DNA from: Myxococcales bacterium
Lineage (GTDB): Bacteria; Myxococcota_A; Polyangia; Nannocystales; Nannocystaceae
DNA: 64,000 nt
Reading direction: 5' to 3'
Assembly: GCA_020633315.1 (NCBI GenBank)
Contig: JACKDV010000011.1
Span: 186,001 to 250,000 of the forward strand
The notes below the pieces were generated by a model that was given only the letters and a program-made list of their open reading frames with translations, searched no databases and was not told the origin of the DNA. Below, piece after piece: positions 45,358 to 53,583 of the stretch. Both the position numbers and the translations under genes were made by a program. The first letter of the stretch is position 1. The number at the start of each line of letters is the position of its first letter.

Positions 45358-46140
45358 TCAGTCCATCACGAAGCCGCCGTCGACGTTGATCGCCTGACCG
45401 GTGATCCCGCGAGCCTCGTGCGACATGAGGAACACGCAGGTCGCCGCCATCTCCTCGGCGGTCATGATCCGCCCCTGCGGGTTCTCGGCGATGATCCCCG
45501 CGAGGTACTCGTCGGCCGTCTTGCCGAACATCTGCGCCCGCTTGGCCATCGACTCGCGCACCATCTCGGTGTCCACGTGCCAGGGGCAGACCGCGTTGAC
45601 GGTGATGCCGAGCTTGGCCACCTCGAGCGCCACCGACTTGGTGAAGCCGATCATCGCCGCCTTGGAGGAGGCATAGGCCGAGTTGTAGGCCGCCCCCACC
45701 TTCGCCGAGACCGAGGACACGTTGATGATCCGCCCGGACTTCTGGCGGATGAGCCGGCGCAGCACCTGCTGGGTGAGGCGGACCACCGAGAACAGGTTCA
45801 CCTCGTACAGCTCGTGCCACTTGTCGTCCTTGGACATCACGAGGTTGGCCACGTAGTTCATGGCCGCGTTGTTCACCAGCACGTCCACGCGGCCGTGCTC
45901 GGCGATCGTGGCGTCGACCACCGCCTTGGCGGCCTCGGGCCGGGCCAGGTCGCAGGCGTGCACCAGGGCCCGTCCGCCGGCCTCGCGGATCTCGGCCGCG
46001 ACCGCCTGCAGCTGGGCCTCGGTGCGCGAGACCAGCACCACCGCGGCCCCGGCCCGCGCCGAGGCGATGGCGACCGCCTTGCCGATGCCCCGCCCTGCTC
46101 CCGTGACGATGACCACCTGACCCCGAAGCTCGACCTGCAT
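45358..46140 (-). CDS. Short-chain dehydrogenase/reductase
   Basis: A 260-residue classical SDR: cofactor loop TGAGRGIG (13-20), NNAA (90-93), catalytic Ser142/143, Tyr156 and Lys160 (SAYASSK), and CPWHVDT after the active site. Arg39 after strand 2 (VSRT) suggests NADPH. The start at ATG 46140 has AAGGGA upstream and follows the divergent region, so this is the first gene of the eight-gene run. It is FabG-like in general shape, so reduction of a 3-oxo or other carbonyl group on a pathway intermediate, possibly ACP-bound, is likely. Confidence 0.92.
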   Translation of the reverse strand: MQVELRGQVVIVTGAGRGIGKAVAIASARAGAAVVLVSRTEAQLQAVAAEIREAGGRALVHACDLARPEAAKAVVDATIAEHGRVDVLVNNAAMNYVANLVMSKDDKWHELYEVNLFSVVRLTQQVLRRLIRQKSGRIINVSSVSAKVGAAYNSAYASSKAAMIGFTKSVALEVAKLGITVNAVCPWHVDTEMVRESMAKRAQMFGKTADEYLAGIIAENPQGRIMTAEEMAATCVFLMSHEARGITGQAINVDGGFVMD

Positions 46141-46444
46141 GTGCGTCCCTTCCTGGCTCGAGCCCGGTCCCGGTGGGGGCACCGACCGAGGCCCGGCCTG
46201 AGCCCGGGACTCTTGCATGGTTGCTCGACCGATGGGTGCGACGAGACGGTGACGGGGGGCGGTCGCGACCGTCCCGCACACCCCTGCCTCGTGAGCCACC
46301 TCAACCGTCACCAAGCCGCCACCAAGCGCCATCGCGGAACGTCGGCCCGTCCCGCCGCACCGTCCGCTCGGTCCCGCCCCCTCGCGCCAGCCGTGCACGA
46401 TCCAGGTGACGACCGGAGCGGCCGAGCCTAGAGTGCCGCGTCCC
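46141..46444. other. Divergent promoter region between SDR operon and lat
   Basis: 304 bases that must carry promoters for both the leftward eight-gene run and rightward lat. It contains a 12-bp palindrome (46260-46271) nested within a wider 8-bp inverted repeat (GGTGACGG 46248-46255 with CCGTCACC 46305-46312). I see no clear sigma-70 boxes, RNA gene or small reading frame. Confidence 0.5.
46260..46271. promoter_or_regulatory. Candidate operator palindrome
   Basis: CGGTCGCGACCG, a perfect 12-bp palindrome flanked by GGG and TCCC, about 120 bases upstream of the SDR start and 175 upstream of lat. Its position could control both transcripts. No regulator gene is adjacent, and CG-rich palindromes occur by chance in such DNA. 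Confidence 0.35.
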
Positions 46445-47788
46445 ATGGCCGACCACCCGCTCTACCAGACCGCGCCCGCCGACGTCCACGAGGTCCTCCG
46501 CCGCTGGATCCTCACCGACGGCTTCTCCTTCGTGTACGACGCGGATCGGAGCCACGACGCGTTCATCGTGGATGCGATCACGGGCGACGAGTACCTCGAC
46601 ATGTTCTCGTTCTTCGCGAGCATGCCGATCGGCCACAACCACCCCGGCCTGCGCGACCCGGCGTTCCTCGAGCGGCTCCAGCGGGCGGCGATCGTCAAGC
46701 CCTCCAATTCCGACCTCTACACCCCGGCGATGGCCGACTTCGTGCTGGCGATGGGACGCACGATGCCCGAGCCCTTCGCCCACATGTTCTTCATCGAGGG
46801 CGGCGCGCTGGCGGTGGAGAACGCCCTCAAGGTCGCGTTCGACTGGAAGGTCCGCAAGAACATCGCCAAGGGGCTCATCCCGGCCGAGGGCGACCAGCAG
46901 CTCGGCACCAAGGTCATCCACTTCCGCACCGCGTTCCACGGGCGCTCGGGCTACACCCTGTCGCTCACCAACGGCTTCTCGGTGGAGAAGACCTACTACT
47001 TCCCCAAGTTCCCGTGGCCGCGGGTGTCCACGCCGGCGCTGCGCTTTCCCGCCGACGAGCACAACCTCGCCGCGACCGTGGCCGCCGAGGCGCTGAGCCT
47101 CTCGGAGATCCGCAAGGCCTTCGCCGACGAGCCCAACGAGATCGCGGCGATCATCATCGAGACGATCCAGGGCGAGGGCGGCGACAACCACTTCCGCCCC
47201 GAGTTCTTCCGCGCGCTGCGGCAGCTGTGCGACGACAACGAGGCCATGCTGATCTTCGACGAGATCCAGTGCGGCATGGGCATGACCGGCAAGTGGTGGG
47301 CCTTCGAGCACTACGACGTGCACCCCGACCTGTTCTCCTTCGGCAAGAAGGCCCAGGTCTGCGGGATCGCCTCCACCGAGCGGGCCAACGAGGTGGACTC
47401 CTGCTTCAAGGTGAGCAGCCGGATCAACTCCACCTGGGGCGGCAACCTGGTCGACATGGTCCGCTGCACCCGCTACGTGGAGATCATCGAGCAGGAGCGG
47501 CTGCTCGCCAACGCCGCCGAGGTGGGCGCCCACCTGCTGCAGCGCCTGCTCGAGCTGCAAGACACCTACCCGATGGTGAGCAACGCCCGTGGCCGCGGCT
47601 TGATGTGCGCCTTCGACCTGCAGGACACCGCCCAGCGCGCCCGTGCCCGCCAGCTCATCGGGGACCAGAAGGTGCTGATCCTGCCCGCCGGCTCCCAGAG
47701 CCTGCGCTTCCGGCCCGTCCTCGACGTGACCAAGGATCACATCGATCTGGCGATCTCGCGGATCAAGCTGGCCCTCGACCAGCTCTAG
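46445..47788 (+). CDS. lat: L-lysine 6-aminotransferase
   Basis: A 447-residue class III PLP aminotransferase closely matching lysine epsilon-aminotransferase (Lat). Key features are FSFFASMPIGHNHPG, IEGGALAVENALK, the Asp of FDEIQCGMGMTGK, and the PLP Lys in SFGKKAQVCG, a wording typical of Lat. The enzyme moves the side-chain amino group of lysine to 2-oxoglutarate, giving 2-aminoadipate semialdehyde/piperideine-6-carboxylate. It serves lysine breakdown, stress adaptation in mycobacteria, or supply of aminoadipate to peptides. ATG 46445 lacks a good ribosome-binding site. It is divergent from the acid/amide operon and 51 bases before the flippase gene. Confidence 0.92.
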   Translation: MADHPLYQTAPADVHEVLRRWILTDGFSFVYDADRSHDAFIVDAITGDEYLDMFSFFASMPIGHNHPGLRDPAFLERLQRAAIVKPSNSDLYTPAMADFVLAMGRTMPEPFAHMFFIEGGALAVENALKVAFDWKVRKNIAKGLIPAEGDQQLGTKVIHFRTAFHGRSGYTLSLTNGFSVEKTYYFPKFPWPRVSTPALRFPADEHNLAATVAAEALSLSEIRKAFADEPNEIAAIIIETIQGEGGDNHFRPEFFRALRQLCDDNEAMLIFDEIQCGMGMTGKWWAFEHYDVHPDLFSFGKKAQVCGIASTERANEVDSCFKVSSRINSTWGGNLVDMVRCTRYVEIIEQERLLANAAEVGAHLLQRLLELQDTYPMVSNARGRGLMCAFDLQDTAQRARARQLIGDQKVLILPAGSQSLRFRPVLDVTKDHIDLAISRIKLALDQL

Positions 47789-47839
47789 CCGACACCGCCG
47801 CGAGTCGCGGTAGGATGCCCCCGGACCGGCCGTCGCCCC

Positions 47840-49789
47840 ATGACCGCGATCAACATCAAGACCCTGGGGCGTAGCTCGCTGACCGGAGGGGTCGCGCAGC
47901 TGTGGCGCATCCTCTCGCGCTTCATCCTCACCCCCGTCATCATCGCCCAGATCGGGATGGACGGCTACGGGGTGTGGACGCTGGTGTTCAGCGTCGCCGC
48001 CTACGTGGAGATGACCAACGTCAGCCTCGGGCTGGCCTACACCAAGTTCACCGCCGAGTGCGTCCGGCACCGCCGCTACGACGAGCTCACCCACATCATC
48101 GGCTCGGGCATGAGCGTGGTGGGCTCGGTGGCGGTGGTGGGCCTGCTGCTGGCCTGGCTGTTCGGCGAGCCCCTGCTCGAGGCGCTCAACGTGCCGCCGC
48201 ACATGGTCGGCGACGCGGCGATCGCCCTGCTCATCGTCACCGGCATGCTGCTGCTGCGCATGACGGTGGGCTGCACCCTGGAGATCCTCGCGGGCCTGCA
48301 GCGCATCGACCTCACCTACCGGCTCTACGTGCTGGCCTCGATCGTCGACTTCGCGGTCACCCTGCCCCTGCTGCTGATGGGCTGGGGCCTGGTGGGGCTG
48401 GCCGTGGGCCACGCGGTGGGTCAGATCACGATCAACATCGCCGCCTACTCGATGGTGCGGCAGCGCCTGCCCGAGGTCCGCATCTCGCCGCGCTACGTCT
48501 CGCGCGACGGCATCCGCAAGATCGTCTCGGTGGGCGGACGCTTCCAGCTGCTGTCGGTGGTCAACACCGTGGTGATGCAGGGCGCCAAGATGTTCATCTC
48601 GTGGCTGGTGGGCGTGGAGTGGGTGGGCATCTACGAGCTCGCCGACAAGCTCATCAAGCTCGGGCGCACCGCCTCGGAGGCGGTCATCGCCCCGCTGATG
48701 CCCGCCTTCGCCAGCCTGCAGGCGGGCGGCGATCAGCTCCGCGAGCGCCTGCTGTTCCTCAAAGGCTCCAAGGCCAACGTGCTGCTGGGCGGGGTCTCCT
48801 TCGCCTTCCTCGGGCTGTTCGCCACCCCCATCCTGCACCTGTGGACCGGCGAGACGGTGCCCGCCGCCGCGTGGACCCTCAAGGTGCTGGCCTTCAGCGA
48901 GGTGGCGCTGCTGCTCACCTCCATCGTGTCGTCGAGCCTGCGCGCCCAGGGGCGGGTGCGGCTCGAGTTCACCTTCGCGATGCTCTCGACCGGGATGTTC
49001 CTGGCGCTGCTGGTCCCGCTGGGCACCAGCTTCGGCTACGAGGGCCTCATCGTGGCGCGGCTGGTGGCGCAGGTGCTGGGCGCGGTGTGGTACCTGCGGG
49101 CGTTCTTCCGCTTCTCGGGGCTGTCGTGGGGCGAGTACCTGCGGGGCACTCGGATCCCGCGGCTGGCGGTGCTGCTGGCCGCGATCGGAGCCACGCTGCT
49201 GGGCCTGCACGCGCTGTTGCCCCCGCTGTCGCCCCCCGGGCTGTCGCCGCGCTGGCAGGCGGTGGTGGAGGTCGCGGTGTGGAGCGTGCCCTACCTGGTG
49301 CTCACCGGCCTGGCGGTGTGGAAGGCCTACCTCGACGACGCCGACCGCGAGCAGATCTCGGTGCTGGGCACCGCGGTGTGGGGCCGCCTGCGGGGGCGCC
49401 ATCGCGACGTGCCCCCCGACGTGCTGGTGGTGACCGAGGCGGGCCCGGGCTCCGCCACCGCGCTCATCGAGGCCGCCGCGGGGCTGGGGCGCGTGGCCTC
49501 CTCGGGGGTCGCCGACGGGGCCGCGTTCCTGCAGACCGGGGTCCCGCTGCGGCTCGTCCTCGTCATCCTGCCCGCGGACGGCGATCCCAAGAGCTTCTGG
49601 TCGTGGCTCGACCAATTCCGCCCCGACCTGATGGGCAAGCTGGCCTTCGTGGGTGGCTCGGACGACGACCCCTTCTTTGAGGAGCTGGGCGTGCGCCGCT
49701 ACGCGACCACTCCCCACGGAGAGACGCTCCTGGCCGACTGGGGCGCCGATTCGGCCTCGCCGGCCGCGTCGGACGATGACCCGAGCTGA
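47840..49789 (+). CDS. Polysaccharide/lipid flippase with C-terminal receiver-like domain
   Basis: A 649-residue membrane protein. Residues about 10-505 form 12-14 helices of the MATE/Wzx oligosaccharide-flippase type (SSLTGGVAQLWRIL, GMDGYGVWTLVFSV, ADKLIKLGRTASEAV). Residues about 527-640 are a soluble domain unusual for the family. Its strand order, LVLVILPADGDPKSFWSWLDQFRPD, then KLAFVGGSDDDPFFEELGVRR, recalls the response-regulator receiver fold found on myxobacterial histidine kinases. An acidic pocket and the final Lys are not evident, so it looks like a pseudo-receiver. It follows lat by 51 bases, but a joint role is unproven; export of an envelope glycan or lipid-linked product is likeliest. 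Confidence 0.8.
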   Translation: MTAINIKTLGRSSLTGGVAQLWRILSRFILTPVIIAQIGMDGYGVWTLVFSVAAYVEMTNVSLGLAYTKFTAECVRHRRYDELTHIIGSGMSVVGSVAVVGLLLAWLFGEPLLEALNVPPHMVGDAAIALLIVTGMLLLRMTVGCTLEILAGLQRIDLTYRLYVLASIVDFAVTLPLLLMGWGLVGLAVGHAVGQITINIAAYSMVRQRLPEVRISPRYVSRDGIRKIVSVGGRFQLLSVVNTVVMQGAKMFISWLVGVEWVGIYELADKLIKLGRTASEAVIAPLMPAFASLQAGGDQLRERLLFLKGSKANVLLGGVSFAFLGLFATPILHLWTGETVPAAAWTLKVLAFSEVALLLTSIVSSSLRAQGRVRLEFTFAMLSTGMFLALLVPLGTSFGYEGLIVARLVAQVLGAVWYLRAFFRFSGLSWGEYLRGTRIPRLAVLLAAIGATLLGLHALLPPLSPPGLSPRWQAVVEVAVWSVPYLVLTGLAVWKAYLDDADREQISVLGTAVWGRLRGRHRDVPPDVLVVTEAGPGSATALIEAAAGLGRVASSGVADGAAFLQTGVPLRLVLVILPADGDPKSFWSWLDQFRPDLMGKLAFVGGSDDDPFFEELGVRRYATTPHGETLLADWGADSASPAASDDDPS

Positions 49790-49952
49790 GCTCGTCGGCC
49801 CGCTCCGCCAAGCGCAACTTGCGCAAGGAAGCTGCACCTGGGACCTCCTACGTTCGCTCGGCTACCGCGAAGGCGGGGTCGTCGGCGTATCATCGGCCGC
49901 CGTCGCCGAATCCCGGCGGCGAGACGAGCTACCTGGATTGCGAGCCTACGGC

Positions 49953-51629
49953 ATGGACACGATCGATCGACGCTACTTGGTGACCACCGGTCTGGCCCTG
50001 GGGATGATGCTCGGCGCCGGCTGCCCCGGCGACGACTCCCCTTCGATGGAGACCGACATGGGCACCACCGGACCGAGCCTCTGCGCGGGCAGCCAGATCA
50101 CCTGCCCCGATGGCACCTGCCAGGTGCCGGCCCCGGGAGCGTGCTGCGGTCATGGTGGGTTGTGCGAGAGCGACGACACCGACGTCGATCCGACCAACCC
50201 CACCAACCCGACCACCACCAACCCCACCAACCCCACGACCGATCCCACGCTCACCGATCCCACCTTCACCGACACGACCGATCCAACCAATCCCACCATC
50301 ACCACGCTCTCCGATCCCACCTTCACGACGAGCTCGACCACCGACGGCAGCAGCAGCTCCGACGAGGGGAGCAGCAGTAGCAGCAGCGGCACGATCCCGC
50401 TGGGCTGCTACGACCCGCTCATCTACCCCTACGACGGTGCGCTGTGTGGCCCCGCGGCCGCGCCTTGCGTGGTGCAGGCGACCGAGACGGTGGTGGCCGC
50501 TCCGGCTCCGCGCGCGGGCACGCCCTCGCTCGCGGTCGACGAAGACTGTGCACCCTCGGTGCTGCTCGCCAACAGCAGCGGCGGCTCCAACGGCTTCTTC
50601 GCCCAGCGTCTGGCCGCAGACACCTGGGACGTGCAGGCGACCCCCTTCCCCATGGTGCAGGGCGGCCTCGACTTCGACCCGCTCACGGGCTTCTGGCACG
50701 CGATGGTCTACGAGGGCACCTTCGACATCTCGGCGCGCACCAACGACGGGGTGTGGGACGCCGGCGATCCGCTGGCGGGCAGCCACTCGCTGTCGACCAA
50801 GGCCTTCGCCGCCACCGGCGATCCCAGCCTGCACGGCGTGCTGTTCGAGCCCGGCGTGGGCTTCCGCGACACGCGGTGGGACGGAGGCTGGATGGTGTCT
50901 CCGCCCTCGGGGAGCCCCAGCGACCTCAGTGCCTCGCTGGCCGTGGCCGGCGACGGCACCCACCACTACAGCTACTGGCACCAGGGCGGCATGGAGCCCG
51001 AGCTGCGCTGGCAGACCTCGGCCGGCGACCTCGAGCTCGTCGCGCTCTACGGCGGGATGGCCGTCTCGCCCAGCCTCGCCCAGGAGATCACCCTCACCTC
51101 GCCCATGGGCACCGACGTGCCCCACCTGCTCGCGGCCACCGAGACCGGCGTGGGCGGTCGGGTGCAGGTGGTCTACCTGCGCCGCGACGCCATGAGCATG
51201 TGGACCAGCGACGTGGTCGCCTCCGAGGATCCCACCGGCGAGACCACCTGCGACGTGCTGCCCCTGGGTCCGGGCGAGCTGTGCACCCTGGACCGAACCA
51301 CCTATCGCCCGCTCGCCATCGTCTCCAGCGTGGGCGGAGACGTTCGCTGGTTCTACAGCGAGACCCACGAGCTGGTGGACTACGCCTCGGACTGCACGCC
51401 CGGCTGCGACTGGGTGCCGCTGGCCGACATGAGCACCTACACCACCTTCATGGGCTTCCTCGAAGGGGGCGTGCCCACCGACGTAGCGATCCTCCCCGAC
51501 ACCCGCCTGGTGCGGGCCAACGCCGAGGTGGACGGGACCGGGGCGATCCACCTCATCGCCTACGCGGAGGAGATTCCCGACGCGATGGGCACCGACCTGA
51601 CCGTGGAGTACTTCCGCCTCGAGCCGTAG
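49953..51629 (+). CDS. Large lipoprotein of unknown function
   Basis: A 558-residue predicted lipoprotein: the signal peptide has RR followed by a hydrophobic stretch and the lipobox LGAGC. After a Cys cluster (CAGSQITC, CQVPAPGACC) comes a Thr/Pro/Asn repeat linker (DPTNPTNPTTTNP) and a Ser run, probably a spacer lifting the domain from the membrane. The rest (about 150-558) is beta-rich with repeated short blades (SLAVDEDCAPSVLLANSSGG, SLAVAGDGTHHYSYWH), suggesting a beta-propeller or sialidase-like fold, though no Asp-box set is clear. ATG 49953 lacks a good ribosome-binding site. It stands alone and faces the radical SAM gene at 51733. Confidence 0.72.
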   Translation: MDTIDRRYLVTTGLALGMMLGAGCPGDDSPSMETDMGTTGPSLCAGSQITCPDGTCQVPAPGACCGHGGLCESDDTDVDPTNPTNPTTTNPTNPTTDPTLTDPTFTDTTDPTNPTITTLSDPTFTTSSTTDGSSSSDEGSSSSSSGTIPLGCYDPLIYPYDGALCGPAAAPCVVQATETVVAAPAPRAGTPSLAVDEDCAPSVLLANSSGGSNGFFAQRLAADTWDVQATPFPMVQGGLDFDPLTGFWHAMVYEGTFDISARTNDGVWDAGDPLAGSHSLSTKAFAATGDPSLHGVLFEPGVGFRDTRWDGGWMVSPPSGSPSDLSASLAVAGDGTHHYSYWHQGGMEPELRWQTSAGDLELVALYGGMAVSPSLAQEITLTSPMGTDVPHLLAATETGVGGRVQVVYLRRDAMSMWTSDVVASEDPTGETTCDVLPLGPGELCTLDRTTYRPLAIVSSVGGDVRWFYSETHELVDYASDCTPGCDWVPLADMSTYTTFMGFLEGGVPTDVAILPDTRLVRANAEVDGTGAIHLIAYAEEIPDAMGTDLTVEYFRLEP

Positions 51630-51706
51630 CCCGAGCCGGGCCAGAGCTGAATCGAGACCTGCCTGGTCATCGACCTGCCACGCTCGACGATCTCCTCGTC
51701 AGCCAT
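51560..51706 (-). CDS. Possible small ORF downstream of a radical SAM gene
   Basis: A 48-codon frame beginning MADEEIVERGRSMTR at 51706, 26 bases after the radical SAM stop, with GGGAGG 13 bases upstream of the ATG. The last 70 bases run antisense to the 3' end of the lipoprotein gene. Radical SAM enzymes often modify small peptides encoded beside them, which is why it is listed, but the spacing is long, the peptide has no Cys or clear core, and chance frames are common at this GC content. Confidence 0.15.
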   Translation of the reverse strand: MADEEIVERGRSMTRQVSIQLWPGSGYGSRRKYSTVRSVPIASGISSA

Positions 51707-51732
51707 GATGTCGGCCCGGCCTCCCTGCACGC

Positions 51733-53541
51733 TCAAGTTGCTTCGGTCACCGGGCGTACCACCCCGTAGCCGTGCGCCCGGACGTGGTTGATGTGCAGGC
51801 CCTCGCAGCTGGAGTCGTGGATGCACGGCTTGCACCGCAGCGACTTGGTCATGAAGCGGTCCAGCACGTAGCGGCGGGCGTAGCGGAAGATCTCGAGGCG
51901 ACCGTCGTCGTCGAGCATCGCGGCGTCGAGGGTGGGCGGCGGGACGCGGGGCGGACGGCCCAGGATGCAGGCGGGCACGCCCTCGACGGGCACGGGGTGA
52001 CGGAAGGCGGCGAAGAAGGCGGGGAGGTCCACGTCGCGCTCGGCGGACTCGGTGAGGCGCTCGTGGGTGGGCTGCACCAGCGCCAGCCGAGCGGGCACGG
52101 GGTCGAGCGCGCGCAGCCAGGCCTCGGTGGCGGTGCTCAGCTCCACCCGGACCTCGAAGCTCGCGTCGAGCTCGAGCAGCGCCTCCGCGGTGGCCACCTC
52201 GGCCACGCGACAGGCGACGAGCTCGCGCCCCCGCAGCCGACCGTCGCCCTCGAGCGCCGCCGCGAGCCCGGCGTAGTCCCGGAGCTGCAGCTCGAGCCGC
52301 GACGGGCCGGGCAGCCGCTCCACCACCTCGCCGACCGCCGCGAGCTCGGGCCCCACCACCCACAGCGTGTGCGCCCCGGCGGCCTCCACCAGCTCGGGCA
52401 GCGGGCGATACACCGGCCGCGTCGGTCGCAGCAGCGGCAGCCGCTTGCGCCCCGCGGCGGATTCCTCCCGTGGGAGCACCACCGCGGCCGCGGCCGCCTC
52501 GGCCTCCACCTGGTTGCGGCTCTCCGAGCGCTTCTTGGAGGCCGGATCGCCCCCGTACACCACCGGGGCCTCCGCGCTGGTGTCCACCCGCACGCGCCGA
52601 AAGCCCCGGGTGGCCAGGCGCTGCCGCACCTCGTCGAGGGTGTCGCACAGGGGCTCGAGGTAGCAGTGACGGCAGCGGTCGGGGCTCCGGCAGTCCAGCG
52701 GCACGCCCTCGTCGAGCAGCAGGGCGTACTCCTCCTTGCGACCGCGCACCTCGTCGCCGAGCTTGTAGGGATCCTGGATGAGGTCCTCGAAGCCCTCGAG
52801 GTGCTGCGGCGGGAAGCGGTTGAGCCACACGTGCATGTCGGGCTTGCGCGACCACGCGAAGGCCTCGAGCAGGTAGGGGCGCATCGCCTCCAGATCGTAG
52901 AAGAGGGTCTCCTTGCCCTCGGTGTAGGCCCGCCCGAAGGGGATCACGTGCAGCAGGTCGAACTCCCGCACCCCCTCGGCGGTGAAGCGCTCGAGGATGC
53001 CCGGCAGGTCCTTGACGTTGCCCCGGCTCACGCACACGTCGATGTTGACGATGGGGCGGCCGTCGGCGAGGGCGTTGCGCAGGCCCTGCAGCTCCTGCTC
53101 GAAGGCGCCGCGGGTGCCCACCAGCGCGTCGTGGATCCGTGGGTTGCTGCCGTGGATCGAGAAGGTGATCTCGCTCAGGCCCGCGTCGAGGCAGCGGCGC
53201 AGGAATTCGGGGTAGGCGAACATCCGGCCGTTGGTGACGGTCTGGATCTTGGCGTAGCCCGCGGCCCGCCCCAGGCGGATGAAGGCGACATAGTCGGGGT
53301 GGATGGTGGGCTCGCCCCCCGAGAGGATGAGGCGCGTGGCGCCCTTGGCCCGCCCGTCGAGGATCTGCGCCTTGATCGCCTCGCGCTCGCGATCGCTGCC
53401 GTCGTGAGTGTGGGCGTCCAGGCAGAACACGCAGCGATCGTTGCAGCGATAGGTGAGCCGCACCCAGTTCCGCTTCTCGTGCGCCGCTTCCTCGTGCGCG
53501 GCGATCGTGGCCGCCCGCGGCGCTGCCTTGGAGCCGTCCAT
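51733..53541 (-). CDS. Radical SAM protein with C-terminal Cys cluster
   Basis: A 602-residue enzyme. The radical SAM core (about 25-250) has CNDRCVFC with Cys33, Cys37 and Cys40, then LILSGGEPTIHPD and FSIHGSNPRIHD. A Cys-rich block (CRSPDRCRHCYLEPLC, about 285-300) resembles a SPASM/twitch auxiliary cluster site. A middle region of about 200 residues is unrecognised. A second cluster (CKPCIHDSSCEGLHINH) lies near the C-terminus. The core is clearly paralogous to the second core of the divergent gene at 53584, 42 bases away. The product could act on a peptide or a cofactor; no substrate is apparent. Confidence 0.85.
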   Translation of the reverse strand: MDGSKAAPRAATIAAHEEAAHEKRNWVRLTYRCNDRCVFCLDAHTHDGSDREREAIKAQILDGRAKGATRLILSGGEPTIHPDYVAFIRLGRAAGYAKIQTVTNGRMFAYPEFLRRCLDAGLSEITFSIHGSNPRIHDALVGTRGAFEQELQGLRNALADGRPIVNIDVCVSRGNVKDLPGILERFTAEGVREFDLLHVIPFGRAYTEGKETLFYDLEAMRPYLLEAFAWSRKPDMHVWLNRFPPQHLEGFEDLIQDPYKLGDEVRGRKEEYALLLDEGVPLDCRSPDRCRHCYLEPLCDTLDEVRQRLATRGFRRVRVDTSAEAPVVYGGDPASKKRSESRNQVEAEAAAAAVVLPREESAAGRKRLPLLRPTRPVYRPLPELVEAAGAHTLWVVGPELAAVGEVVERLPGPSRLELQLRDYAGLAAALEGDGRLRGRELVACRVAEVATAEALLELDASFEVRVELSTATEAWLRALDPVPARLALVQPTHERLTESAERDVDLPAFFAAFRHPVPVEGVPACILGRPPRVPPPTLDAAMLDDDGRLEIFRYARRYVLDRFMTKSLRCKPCIHDSSCEGLHINHVRAHGYGVVRPVTEAT

Positions 53542-53583
53542 CCGCCCCCAACGATAACAACGCCCGTGCTATCGTGGGCGACG

